Part shown: positions 21,882 through 32,348 of the stretch, in pieces
How positions within the stretch are numbered: position 1 is the first letter of the stretch
Layout of the letters: the number at the start of each line of letters is the position of its first letter
NCBI RefSeq assembly: GCF_028502605.1
Contig: NC_079232.1
Location: 930,001-994,000, forward strand
Source: Trichoderma breve
Taxonomy: Eukaryota > Ascomycota > Sordariomycetes > Hypocreales > Hypocreaceae
DNA length: 64,000 bases
Direction of reading: 5' to 3'
Position numbers and translations under genes: made by a program
The notes under the pieces: generated by a model
Told to the model about the DNA's origin: nothing
Databases searched by the model: none
What the model saw: the letters and a program-made list of their open reading frames with translations, nothing else

Positions 21882-22505
21882 ATGAATTCCCACAACAGCC
21901 TCAGCGCCGCTTCAGACGAGCGAAAAGCGCGTCTAGCGAAGCTCAAAAATCTCAAACGAAAACAGCCCATTGACGAAGTCGCCACTCCAGAAGGCGACAG
22001 AGACGCATCACCACCTGAAGCGCCTGACGTTGCGAAGCTTCACCTTTCCGGCCGCAACTATGACCCAGAGACAAGAGGCCCCAAGCTCGGATTCGACGCG
22101 CCGCCGACGCTCGCCCAAGAAAAACCTACGTTGGAGGAGCAGGCTGCAGAGGTGGAGGCCGAGGTCAGGGAGCAAGCTGCGGAGGAGGCGCGAGACGACA
22201 AGGGCCTGGATCTGTTCAAACTGCAACCGAAGAAGCCGAATTGGGATTTGAAACGGAATCTGGGCAAGAAATTAGAGGTGTTGAATGTGCGGACGGATAA
22301 CGCAATCGCCAAGTTGGTTCGAGAACGAGTTTTGGGCGCTCAAAAGGCTGCCCAGAAGACGGCGGACGCAGGCAACGGCAACCTGGATGGAGACGCTGCT
22401 GGCGTTGACGGCATCGCTCTTGTAGAAGGGCTCAGGGTTCGTGAACAAGAAGAGCAAGAAGAAGAACAGAGAGAACGCGAGGAAGAGGAAGCATTGGGTC
22501 TGTGA
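21882..22505 (+). CDS. cwf18: Spliceosome-associated protein Cwf18 (CCDC12 homologue)
   Basis: Single exon, 207 residues, close to the usual length of fungal members. The N-terminus is a basic helix (DERKARLAKLKNLKRKQ). It is followed by the family blocks LSGRNYDPETRGPKLGF, a Glu-rich helix, and DLFKLQPKKPNWDLKR...KLEVLNVRTDNAIAKLVRERV. These are the CCDC12/Cwf18 signatures. The protein is a small subunit of the Prp19/NTC-related (Cdc5-containing) spliceosome and acts in the nucleus. The tail is a strongly acidic/Glu coil (residues 185-205). It ends 130 bp before the stop codon of a convergent RS-rich zinc-knuckle gene. Confidence 0.92.
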   Translation: MNSHNSLSAASDERKARLAKLKNLKRKQPIDEVATPEGDRDASPPEAPDVAKLHLSGRNYDPETRGPKLGFDAPPTLAQEKPTLEEQAAEVEAEVREQAAEEARDDKGLDLFKLQPKKPNWDLKRNLGKKLEVLNVRTDNAIAKLVRERVLGAQKAAQKTADAGNGNLDGDAAGVDGIALVEGLRVREQEEQEEEQREREEEEALGL

Positions 22506-22635
22506 AGGAGGTTGGAATTTGGAGGTACTGTATGTAATTACTTTTATGTTTGCTACTACTATCGCATGGGCCGGAGTTTTTGTTTTTTTGGACATTACGG
22601 CTAATATTTACATTCGGCCAAATTAAGATACCCAA

Positions 22636-23620
22636 TCATCTTCCACCCATATTCATCGACTGAGTCAGTGCTAATCGCTTGCTAAAGGGGCTGAGACTTC
22701 GCTCTCGGGGTGCCTCTCTGGGCGGTGCTCTTCCTTGCCCTCCACCACGCCCGCCGCGACGGCCGCCACGTTGGGGGCCGTCTTCATCTCGCCTTCGATA
22801 CGGCCGATCATCTGGCTGTGGTGATCTCGATCGTGAATCTGACCAGCTTCGCCGCCTGCCGTGGCGTCGCCCGGGCTCCTGGTCACGCTGGCGCTGCCGA
22901 GGGGGTGAAACATCGTCTTCCCGGCCATGAGTGGGCTGTCCCCGGCGACCTCTATCTCCTCGCGGGAGATCCTCACGCGAAGGAGATGGGCTATCGCGTG
23001 ATACTGAACGCCGCTCTCGTCGCGGAGGTGACGGGCTTCGGCTGTAGCTGCGATCACTTGCTAAGTCTGGGCTGTGTCCCCGTCGGTCAGGAGTAGGAGA
23101 CCTAGTTCTTCGCCTGGGCGGCGGAGAGCGAGAGTCTCTTGAAGCATTTGTAGAGATGGTTGACACTGAATGTGAAGATACTGATCTTCGGCGCCTGGAA
23201 CCTGCATCTAGCAGCTCATCCTCGCGCTCCTCAAGCTCTCGCTTCCTTTCCCGCTCAGCCTCTATCTTGGCAAGCTCTTCATCTGCAACACCCTTCCTGT
23301 GATAGTGTTAGCTGGTTGATCCATCCAAGCGGTTTTGCATGCTGCTCACTTTTTCTCCAAGGGATTTGGAGTATCACTTGTCAGCTTAGGGACGAGTTTG
23401 GGATTGCGAAGCTGCTGAGAGCGTGAAGGCCGAGAGACATATGGCCGTTCCTGCGTGGACGACTTGCACTCATATGAATAATGCCGTGCTAAGCATGTTA
23501 GTTCACATAGCTTCATCAAAAAATAGGTTGCTGGTACATATCTCGTTTCAAGCATTTTTGGCACTGGACATTGGCTGGTGTCGACCGGCTGGGTCCTCCA
23601 CGGCCCCTGGCCCCGAACAT
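22636..23620 (-). CDS. CCHC zinc-knuckle protein with RS-rich tail (ZCCHC10-like), containing a predicted AT-AC intron
   Basis: Three exons (23620-23542, 23485-23350, 23296-22636) give 291 residues. The start is the ATG in ATGTTCGGG, followed by an RG-rich stretch. Residues 20-33 form the zinc knuckle CX2CX4HX4C (Cys20, Cys23, His28, Cys33), followed by the ERPYVSRPSR block found in ZCCHC10-type proteins. A charged helix comes next (about 72-105), then a long Arg/Ser/Pro-rich tail resembling SR proteins. Intron 1 (23486-23541) gives an open, motif-complete protein only with AT...AC borders. The nearby GT...AG choice shifts the frame and meets a stop a few codons on. Intron 2 is ordinary (GTGAGC...CACAG). 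The RS tail and the knuckle suggest RNA binding in the nucleus. The specific role is unknown. Confidence 0.85.
23486..23541 (-). other. Predicted AT-AC intron (56 nt) in the zinc-knuckle gene
   Basis: The intron begins ATATGT, which is the common GTATGT donor with G1 changed to A, and ends TTAGCAC. A perfect AACTAAC branch-like motif sits about 14-20 nt before the 3' end. The matched A1/C-last pair with U2-type inner signals is what U2-dependent AT-AC introns show. The donor does not match the U12 consensus (ATATCCTT). Splicing here forms a Gly codon between Arg26 and His28. Confidence 0.75.
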
Positions 23621-24908
23621 GGTTGATGAAATAGAGCAAAGTGAAAGTCGCGAAGGATTGTGAAAAGGCGGATGGCCGTGTTTGGTGACGCGAAGAAAGG
23701 CGTTTCAAGTTGAATGAGAAGTGCTCAAACACAGCCTCAGCATGTCTGAGTCCAAGTTGGATAACTGTCTTAGAGAGATACGGATCGGGGGTCTAGTGTA
23801 GTACAGAGTCTTCAGTGGGCTGTTGGTCTGTTCAGCGCGCACGCGAGCCTACAGCCAAGGTACCTAGACTCGAAGGGAGAACAGCCTCAGACCGCAACAC
23901 CTCACGTGACCAGCTGGGCGCCAATGTTGTATCCTGCGAATGTGTAACTGCAATTACAAGAATCATATATCAACATATAACAAGAGGTTTGCTTGATTCG
24001 ACGTTAATCCCTGATATTTGTCCGCAGTGAGAGACTGAGAGAAATGGTATTCCTCAAATAATCAAATCGAAAGTGTCCTTATGCAGAAGTACCTGAGTTG
24101 AAAAAGTTAAAAGCAGCGTCTGCCTTATGTAATCACCACACACTTTGCATCTCTGGCGCTGTACCGGCGCTAAGACAATCTGAGCTCCCTCTCGAGATTT
24201 GTAACTGCAGATTCTCCTCGCCCTCACCGCGATGACATCGGCCTGAACTGCGACTTGGGCGCTCCGATCTGCTTCTTTTCCCGTCAAGGTTGTCCCATAG
24301 GCGCTGGGGGAGCCACCCGAAATCCATCGCTGTAAGTCCAAGTCCACGTTCCGCTGCAAACCCGCAATGTCCACCCCTCTCAGGGATAACCTCGTTTTGG
24401 GACACCCCTCCACAAGAAAGTCCTGTCATCGCCCTGGCCTGCACCGCCAGTGGCCCATTTCCGTCTCGCGCGCAGCAGGCTGATTGACTGACTGCTCCTC
24501 CAGGCTGCGAGGTGAATCCGACCTGCCAGTACGCCTCCCCGGCCCCTCGAACCGACGCTGAGAAAATCTTGATTCGTTCTCGTCTCGCCTCGCCTCGCCG
24601 TTCGCCAAGACATTGACCAACTTACAACAATGTACTTCCTACTACGACAATGAGCACCTGCACTCTGTTCTTGATCTTCTGGCTCGTTCCCATTGATTCT
24701 GCTTCTTGATCTTGTCTTGTCTACGGTCTTTCCCGCCCACTTTCGATCGATTTCGGCATCAGTCGTCGGGCGCCTTTTGGATTGCGACGCCAACCGTCGA
24801 AAAAAACGAAAAGAAAAAAACGTTCCTTCTCTGCCTTGTATTCCGCCTTGTTATACACCAGCCATTGGCTTCGAGTAAGCGATCTCAAGGCTGTGAGTAC
24901 CTACTATT
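23621..24908. promoter_or_regulatory. Divergent region between zinc-knuckle and R3H-SUZ genes
   Basis: About 1.3 kb with no credible gene. A CACGTG site lies at 23903-23908. C/T-rich tracts at 24590-24880 look like promoter and 5' leader of the R3H-SUZ gene. The short frames between 24054 and 24793 on the minus strand have no recognisable content. Confidence 0.45.
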
Positions 24909-27557
24909 ATGGCGACAATCTCCTCTGGTTTACCTAAACGCTCCTTTGCAAACGTAAGTGTTCTGCGCAGTCCCCTTCTCAGACGCAGTCTGTCATTGGG
25001 AGGCCCTGACGACTGACCAATAACCTTCATACACGCAGATAGCTGCGTCTGTAGCGACAGAAAACCCCTCAACTCCATCCACAAGCCGATCGACGATGCA
25101 GCCAAAGGATCATTCAGCTGCCGATAAAGTATCGCCTACTGGCGAGTCCACAGAGTCTCCGCCCCCCGCCATCTCATCGCCCCAGTCGGTGAACCCAATG
25201 CCAACGGATATCCCTGGAGCCATGGAGAAAGTTGTGGAGTCTCTAGATGACCTCAGGCTTGGATCTAATGTTCCAAGTCTGGTGGTTGACGGTAGCAACT
25301 CATCTGCTGCCGCCCGATCGCAGGCTGTCTTCAGCCGGGCTAGCGGCTCGGACGATTCTCAAAAGGCTGATTCCAGCTCAGAGCTGGGTACCAAGCCACC
25401 CAGTCTAGATGGGAAGAGCATAACTTCTGGCACTACTTTTGCCCTTGACGAGAAAGAGTCTCTCCGTCCAGATGACAGCGCCAGTGTCAAGGCTGCTGCC
25501 GAGGATGACGATTCTTTTTCGATCCGGGGATCTCTGATTGCTGGCTCTCGCATGAGTTCAGATTTTGCCGCTAGAACGAGAGGCATTCAGCTTGGAGATA
25601 TGCCAGATCGGCGATTGGCGCAACCAGTGGCTGGAGCTCACGGACATGGCATCCTTACGCCTCAGAGCACATCGTCTGAGCAGCCGGCACAGAACCCATT
25701 GAGAAGTGCAAGTGGCTCATCAGATGCTTTAAATGTTATATACAGACAAGCCCCCGATGATAAACTACTAGAAGCTTTGGCGGCTCCGAGAGACCGACTT
25801 TTCCTTCTAAGATTGGAGAAAGATGTCATTGACTTTGTCCAAGATTCCAAGCAAGTCAGCCCTTTTCTAATTTTGACAACTTCAGCTAACGTACGGCGTA
25901 GGGAGCCATACATGGACCTTCCTCCATCGAACTCGTTTTGTAGAATGTTGACCCATAAACTGGCTGACTACTACCACATGACGCATTCTTATGAGCCCCA
26001 TATTGGCTCTGTTCGTATCTTCAGGACGCCCTTCTGTCGAGTCCCGCCCTCCCTGGCAACAATGATACCTCAAACAACTATTTCAACTAGTAGCACCCCT
26101 TCGCCGGTAGTTTTACCAAGGAAAATTATGCGCCGCGGACAAGATGAAGAGGGAGGTGGCGCCAGTGCTGGGGCCTCCAAGACTACTTCTGAGAATGGAA
26201 GCGATTCCAAGGACAAACTGCCGCTGGCCAGTCAAAAGTATGTTGCGAGCGTCAGGAGCAAAACGAGAAGAAGAAACATGGCAGATCATTAATCCTTTTA
26301 TAGGTTGTCCCGAGAAGAGCGAGAAGAGATGTACAAGCTGGCTAGGCAGCGGATTTTTGGAAGCTCGGAAGATACGACATCTGGTAAGTGGCTTACACTC
26401 TCGAGTGCGCCGAAATATGGCTGCTAATGCTTCCTACCAGAGATTGACGGCGAATACGGCATATCCCGGACAAGCTCAGTTTCTGCCAACAACAGATCAA
26501 CTACCAGTAAAAAGGGAAAGCCACCTAAACAGCGGCGTGATGATACCGACGGCTTTGACTCCAGACGCCAGTACACGCCTTATTGGGGACCACAACAGCA
26601 AACATGGGTGTCACAGCCACCTAGTCAGTTCGTCCCCCCCGCGAACGGGCAGTTTACTCCGCAGCCTGTTCCATCGTACCCTGCTCAGGTGGCACCCATG
26701 TATGGCCAGCAACCTGGATATCCGGCCGTGCAAGGAATGGTGTCGAATGCAGGTCCGCCTTATCAAACCCCACCTCAGGTATGTAATTCATCTCAATGCC
26801 TACTGATGGTTCCAAAACTGATATCTGGTACTAGCAATATGCACCGCAGCCCGTACAGCAACGATACCCCCCGACTGGAAGCCCAATGACAGCTTACGGC
26901 TCGCCGATTATCCCTGGAGCTCCTCCGCCGCCGAACTGGCAACCCGGTTACAGTCCCGCTCTCTATCCGCCCAGAGGCCCTACTCCCAGCGGCCCTCATT
27001 CACAGAGCGGTATTCCGTATGCATTTGGACAGCTACCTGCGAATTCCAACCCTCACGACCCCAAGAGTCAGCATCCAATTCCAGGAAGCTACAATAGGAA
27101 TCACGCTTTCAACCCCAAGACTCAATCTTTTGTGCCGGGATCGAACGGCATGCCGCCGCCGATGCAGCCGCTCCATCCGCCCTTCACGGCCCCGGGATCT
27201 CACCACAGCAGCCCGCAGATTGGGACTCCTCATCTGGCCTATGGTGGATATCCATCGGTCATGCCCCCTCATCCCTATGCCGGCGGATACAACATGGCCC
27301 GACAGGGTTCGAACAATTCGATTGCCGCATATCACACTCCGCCCCCTCTAGTCGCGCCGCCCCACGTTCAGCACATGCCGACCATGCAAAGCCTGCAACA
27401 TATACCACCTCCTCAGCATATACCCCAGAACCAGCAGGCGCATGCTCTAGGACGAGCAAACGTTCCCCAGGGACCGAATCAAATGTTTAGTAGTAGTCAT
27501 TTACCCACGTACGGTAATCCTGCCTCGTTGCCGCAGAAGCCGGCTACTGGAATTTAA
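24909..27557 (+). CDS. R3H and SUZ domain RNA-binding protein
   Basis: Six exons (24909-24953, 25039-25850, 25902-26237, 26304-26383, 26441-26778, 26835-27557) give 777 residues. The R3H domain lies at about residues 260-330, with the signature R300-x3-H304 (CRMLTHKLADYYHM) and the preceding FVQDSKEPYMDLPP block. A SUZ motif follows at about 399-415 (LSREEREEMYKLARQRIF). The C-terminal half is low-complexity, rich in Pro, Gln, Tyr and Gly, as in granule-forming RNA-binding proteins. R3H and SUZ domains bind single-stranded nucleic acid. The start at 24909 adds exon 1 and joins in frame to the next ATG at 25096; without exon 1 the protein would begin there. The second intron (25851-25901) uses a GC donor (GCAAGT), is 51 nt long and has no in-frame stop. 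Confidence 0.88.
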
Positions 27558-28352
27558 TGAGCATCATACGGCGTTCACCCGCAAACGAGAAAGAAAGCGT
27601 CTACTCTTTTCTTGTATGACATTGTTTTTTCACCCTTTTCCGTGTACTTAGGTACCATCTTTTTTCTAATACTTTGTTGTATTGGAACACCGGGTAGTCT
27701 TTTTACCAGATCTCTAGCATTTCTATAGACTTTTACGGAGCAATCGAGATAATGATCCCGTGCCATCCACCTTGAATTGATGCATGTGTCTTGCTGAGAG
27801 TGAACACCACATCTAGTATAAAGGAGCAGCACTTTTATGATAACTGACTTGGCTATGGTGGCAAAATGATGATGTTCTTTGCTTTACGCGCATATTCTAT
27901 GATACATCCAACTTTTCCTCTAGACACTGACAGATCTCCAATCAATAACTGCCGTATAAAGCTCAATCACACCTCATATTTACTCCACAAGTAACAATCA
28001 AGCGGAGGACAGAAAACCCGAGACCGGGAAGATTTCAGACACCTACAAGTCAAACTACACGCCTATAGAAGGAGTAGCTGCTACATTTATATTTATAGGA
28101 AATAACTGCTGCTATCTCTATATTTCCCTATTATCTCTACATTTCTCTAGTAACTGCTACTATATTTATATTTTTCTACTAACTGCTATTATATCTACGT
28201 TTTTCTAGTAACTGTTAATATATTTATAAAATAGGGTTTAATTACTAGATAAATAGGTATTCCATAGGTTGTTTGGGTGCTTGCTTAAATTACTAAATAT
28301 ATATACTTATTTATTCTGCGGTCTTGCTTTTTCTAACCTCCGCTTGACAATC
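27558..28352. other. Convergent intergenic region with AT-rich repeats
   Basis: This holds the 3' flank of the R3H-SUZ gene and, from about 28.07 kb, a very AT-rich stretch with diverged tandem units (listed separately). No gene is seen. The plus-strand frame at 28269-28790 overlaps the GNAT gene antisense and has no support. Confidence 0.5.
28074..28260. repeat. AT-rich degenerate tandem repeat, about 29-bp unit
   Basis: Units beginning TAACTG(C/T)T and ending TTTTTCTA(C/G) recur at 28151-28179 and 28180-28208. Weaker copies lie at 28103-28150 and from 28209 on. The block is far more AT-rich than its neighbours. It could be a decayed minisatellite or a fragment altered by repeat-induced point mutation. 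Confidence 0.65.
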
Positions 28353-29009
28353 TCATTCTTTAATATCACTCCTGAGAATCCCCATCACACACTCATCCAG
28401 CACCTCTCCATCCTTCTCCAAAGCCCCTCTCCTCACACCCTCCAAAACGAATCCGCACTTCCTCAAAACTTTCTGACTCGCCTCGTTCCTCGCATACGCA
28501 AAGGCCTCAATCCTATTCAATCTAGGCCACGTCTTAAACGCCCACGGCACAATCGCCTTTGCAAACTCCGTCGCATAGCCCTTCCCCCACGCCGATGGCG
28601 TGAACCAGTATCCGAGCTCCCACGTGCGATAGTACACGTCGCCCTTACTCTCGAGGCCCGCACCGCCAATGAAAAGCGGCTCAGAGGAACTATTGTGGCC
28701 AGAGTTTGGCTTGACGAAGATTGCCATGGCGTGGGGGTAGCCTTCCTCCGAGAAGACGAAGTTGGTGAGGTAGCTCTCTGCGTCGGCTAGAGTGTAGGGC
28801 ATGGGGAAGCGGTCTCGCAGGTTGGACGCGATGGAAGGGTAGTTGGCTGCTAAGGCGAGCGCGGGGGCGTCTGAGGGGTGCCAGCGGCGGATGATGAGGT
28901 TTGCAGTCTCGAGGAGGACGGTGCCGGGCTCGTTGCTGGGGGGAGAGGGAGACGAGAGCACTCTGTTGGGGGCCATTTTGCCTGCTGGTTTCTCCTTTGG
29001 CGGGATCAC
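28353..29009 (-). CDS. GNAT N-acetyltransferase, RimJ/RimL type
   Basis: Single exon, 218 residues (an internal ATG at residue 12 is an alternative start). The fold features of the RimJ/RimL branch are visible: an LIIRRWHPSDAPALALAAN start strand and helix, a central WELGYWFTPSAWGKGYATEF block that carries the acetyl-CoA pyrophosphate loop (WGKGYA), and NEASQKVLRKCGFVLEG near the C-terminus. Relatives acetylate protein N-termini, amino-sugars or small molecules; the substrate cannot be predicted. No targeting signal is seen, so cytosolic. The gene lies alone on the minus strand upstream of MCM5, with a TATATATA box about 55 bp before the ATG. Confidence 0.9.
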   Translation of the reverse strand: MIPPKEKPAGKMAPNRVLSSPSPPSNEPGTVLLETANLIIRRWHPSDAPALALAANYPSIASNLRDRFPMPYTLADAESYLTNFVFSEEGYPHAMAIFVKPNSGHNSSSEPLFIGGAGLESKGDVYYRTWELGYWFTPSAWGKGYATEFAKAIVPWAFKTWPRLNRIEAFAYARNEASQKVLRKCGFVLEGVRRGALEKDGEVLDECVMGILRSDIKE

Positions 29010-29372
29010 ATTGATATGTAGAGGATTGAGTTTTGAAGAGAGAGTGAAGGGGGATGAAGGGGGCTATATATAGGCAAATTGGGACGTGGTTGTAGTTGAG
29101 GTTGGATGATTCTGTATTAGGAGGTTGAGCCGATGAGTCAAAGGATCCTTTGCGCGCTAAGTAACTCACCGTCAAACAACAGAGTTCACATGATGATGAT
29201 AAGCACCCCTGGAGTCATGCCGAATGAAAAAAAAAAACATTTATAGCTGCGCTGCGTTTCAATTATTTTATTTCTTTTAATATAAGTCACGGCTGTTTTT
29301 TTCTAAGCCGCGCTGTCTCATATATGGCAACATCATGACGCATCTCAACCCGAAACCGGTGGTCCTCCTCGA
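29010..29372. other. Spacer between the GNAT start and the MCM5 3' end
   Basis: Both flanking genes read leftward. The left part is the GNAT promoter, with a TATA box at 29065-29072. The right part is AT-rich 3' flank of MCM5. No gene is seen. Confidence 0.45.
29065..29072 (-). promoter_or_regulatory. TATA box of the GNAT gene
   Basis: TATATATA about 55 bp upstream of the first ATG, oriented with the gene. Assigned from sequence and spacing only. Confidence 0.4.
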
Positions 29373-31727
29373 TTAAGCTCCGTTGCGGTAAACCTGCGCT
29401 CCTTGGTTTCTAAACATGATTGTATCCCTCCGTTGCAGTAGCATTAGCGACCGATTCAAGGCCTGCTCACTGTAACCCTTCCCTTCCACCATTTCTCTTC
29501 GCAGAGTGGCTAGACTGGTGCTCCATCCAATGGGTAGTCGCCGCTTCAGCTCAGCCTCAAGGCGGCTCACTTCGTCATTCATTTCACGGCTGCCCTGGTT
29601 GCTGCCCTGGTTGACTGCGTCCATGGTAGAGCAAAGGAAGAGGCGGATGGCCTCGTCGACATGTGCTTCAGTGGCAATTGGCGAGAGGGTGAGTTTGGCG
29701 AGTGATTCTGTGATTCGGACAATGGCTTCGAGTTGACGGACGGTGATGGGGATGGAGGATCGTGTGTTGGCTTCAATCTCGGCGGCGTGAACTTGACGTC
29801 GGATGGATACAAAGTGAGAGGACAGCTTCTCAGCGGCCTCAGGGCTGAGTCGAGGAGCGCATCGTCTGAAGTAAACAAGTTAGCCAAAATGGATGCATAA
29901 AACAACGAGAAGAAAAGGGAGAGAACATACGTTTTGCAGTAGGTAATGTATCGTCGCATCTTCTGCACGGGAATCTCAGACTCGGCTACATCCTCGGCAC
30001 CACGGCCATCCATATGAATGCCCATGACGTGCTTAGCCATCCTCTCATCCTTTTCTCGGCTGTGATCATCCTTGACAATGAAGATCATGTCAAAACGAGA
30101 CAGAATGGTTGTTTGGAAGTCGATATTCTCTCCGGGCGTCTTCATGTCGTCGTAACGTCCGAAAATAGGGTTAGCAGCCGCAAGAACCGACGTCCTGGCG
30201 TTGAGAATCGTGGTGATACCGGCCTTGGCAATCGATATCGTTTGCTGTTCCATAGCTTCGTGAATGGCTACTCTGTCCTCGTCTCGCATCTTGTCGAACT
30301 CGTCAATGCACACAACACCACCATCAGCGAGCACCATGGCACCACCTTCCAGATAGAATTCTCTTGTTGACTGATCACGTTGAACAGAGGCCGTCAGACC
30401 AGCCGCTGATGAACCCTTTCCGGATGTATAGATGGAAATCGGAGCTGCCTTTTCAACAAACTTTAGGAGTTGCGACTTTGCAGTACCGGGGTCACCAAGA
30501 AGCAGCACATTGATGTCACCTCTTAATCTCATGCCGTCGGGTAAAATCTTCTTTGATCCACCGAGAAGCAGACAGAGGATGGCCTTTTTGATGTCTCGGT
30601 TGCCATAGATGGACGGGGCAATGCAATCCGCCATGATGTTGTACAGGTCCGGCCGTCTGCTCAACTCTAAGAACTCTTGTTCCTCTTCTTCTGAAAATGT
30701 AGCGTTTCCTTTGGCGGCTTGGTCAATGTCCGTCTGGATTCCCACGGCTCTGAGGTATGGTGTTCGAATAGCAACTGCGCCTCCCGTTGACGAGTTTTTA
30801 GACGCCTTATTCTGATAAATGGAAAAGATACCCATCACAGTACACCGGGAGCCAGGGACTACTCGGTTTGTTAGATATCTATCGGCGGTGATGAGCACAT
30901 GGCGAGGCAGTTCTCCCACAGGGACCTGATCGGGGGCCTCCTGAAGCTTAATAACCTGCTGATCGACGAAGCGACACTTTTCATGCAGGACAAAGTAGGG
31001 ATCTAGTGGACAAGTCGGCGTAGGATCTTTAGGAAGACGCTTCCGCCCGCATTGTCTAGGCAATGTGACTCCTGTGAAGCCACCAAGGATAGGGAGCACT
31101 TGGGAGTGGCTGCAGTTTCTGCACTGAATGTTTAACTCGGTGGCTTTTGAGGACATGACGGAAGCTCCAATCACAATGCCCGGCACGCGGACCATTCGGG
31201 CAATTGTCATGGAATCGAGATTGCGAATCGACACATCGTCCGCATCGGAATGCAGCAGAAGCTGGTGGTCGGGGAGGTCGACATTCTTTTCGTGGGGGAA
31301 CACAATTCGATGTGTGCATTTCTTCAATGCTGCTTCGAACTAAACAATTGATTCTTTGTCAACTCTGCTCGTCTTCACGACAGTTCAGGGAGCCACCCAC
31401 GAGAGGAATAATTTCAGCAGGCTCTGACACTAGTCTATGTGCAAGCTCTTCATTGAAGCTGATTAGATCCTTAATATCGACATCGCAGTAGAACTTTTTC
31501 AGCAGCGCATTTTCTCTCAGTTGGTCTCTGCATACAAAATCAGTCAGCCAAGGAGTCCTTTGTGTCTTTGGAGGGAAGCTGTGCCATTACCGGTAGACAA
31601 AGTTGTTGTCGAGGCGGAAATCCAGGATGAACGTCTCCAGCTGGGACTGCAGCTGCAGCCTGGTGTCGTCGACATCGCCAAAGTTGGACTCGTACACGCG
31701 AGCCGAATACACAGACTGACGATCCAT
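29373..31727 (-). CDS. mcm5: DNA replication licensing factor MCM5 (Cdc46)
   Basis: Four exons (31727-31591, 31527-31401, 31339-29931, 29865-29373) give 721 residues, the family's usual length. The start [16 protein letters not shown] is the expected MCM5 N-terminus. A C4 zinc ribbon lies at about 161-198 (CRNC, then RQCG and PTC). The MCM5-specific block [19 protein letters not shown] follows. The AAA+ core has Walker A GDPGTAKS (370-377), Walker B IDEFD (433-437) and the arginine finger SRFD (502-505). A winged-helix end closes the protein in exon 4. It is one of six subunits of the Mcm2-7 helicase loaded at origins and acting in the CMG helicase. The gene diverges from VPS54 across 621 bp. 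Confidence 0.97.
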
Positions 31728-32348
31728 GATATTATGTGATGCTCGCTGTGAAAAATAAGCAGATTTCGACGAGCGGCCACAGGCTGTTTTTAGTTGATGC
31801 TCAACCCAAGCTGCTCTGCTGGGTACAAACCTGAACTGAAGGGTTGGCGGGGCAAATCTGGCTACAGGGACTCGACGCGCCTAGAAAAGAGACGCGAAAC
31901 ACGCGTTTAGTGGTTGCAGCAGGGTCGTGCCATAGCTGGAAATGGCCTAGCGCATTCTTCGCTCCAGGGACCGTATCACGTGTGTTTCGGGAGAATATCG
32001 GGTCAGAAGTACATGTAGCTTGGCTGCGGATTGCTGACGGCATGCGACTTGCAGCTGTTGGCAGCTTGGCGAATGGACAGTCGTCAACTCTCTCTTTGAC
32101 TGGCAGCTCGACGCTTGATTTGATCCTGCTGACGATTCTCTTGCTTCTCTGTTTAATCCTAATCCGGCGTCTATTCTTTTCCAATCCTTATTTGCTAGCG
32201 ATGATACCCCGATAGTCTCTTATAATACTCCGTTACACATCTTGGACTTGGAGATCCGAAGTTGGTAGCATTGCTTTCGTCGCCTTGCTCAGCCACAGCC
32301 AAATCCGAGCTTCATTTCGCAGTCTTCCACGAACCATTGCAGCCAGCC
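31728..32348. promoter_or_regulatory. Divergent promoter of MCM5 and VPS54
   Basis: Intergenic DNA between opposed starts. T/C-rich stretches at 32095-32180 precede VPS54. I do not see a clear MluI-type ACGCGT cell-cycle box; there is an ACGCG core at 31898-31902 (in acacgcgttt), which resembles one but is only suggestive. Confidence 0.35.

Noticed and set aside
23486..23541. U12-type explanation for the AT-AC intron
   Set aside because: The donor is ATATGT, not the ATATCCTT consensus, and the branch site is an ordinary CTAAC; U2-type fits better.
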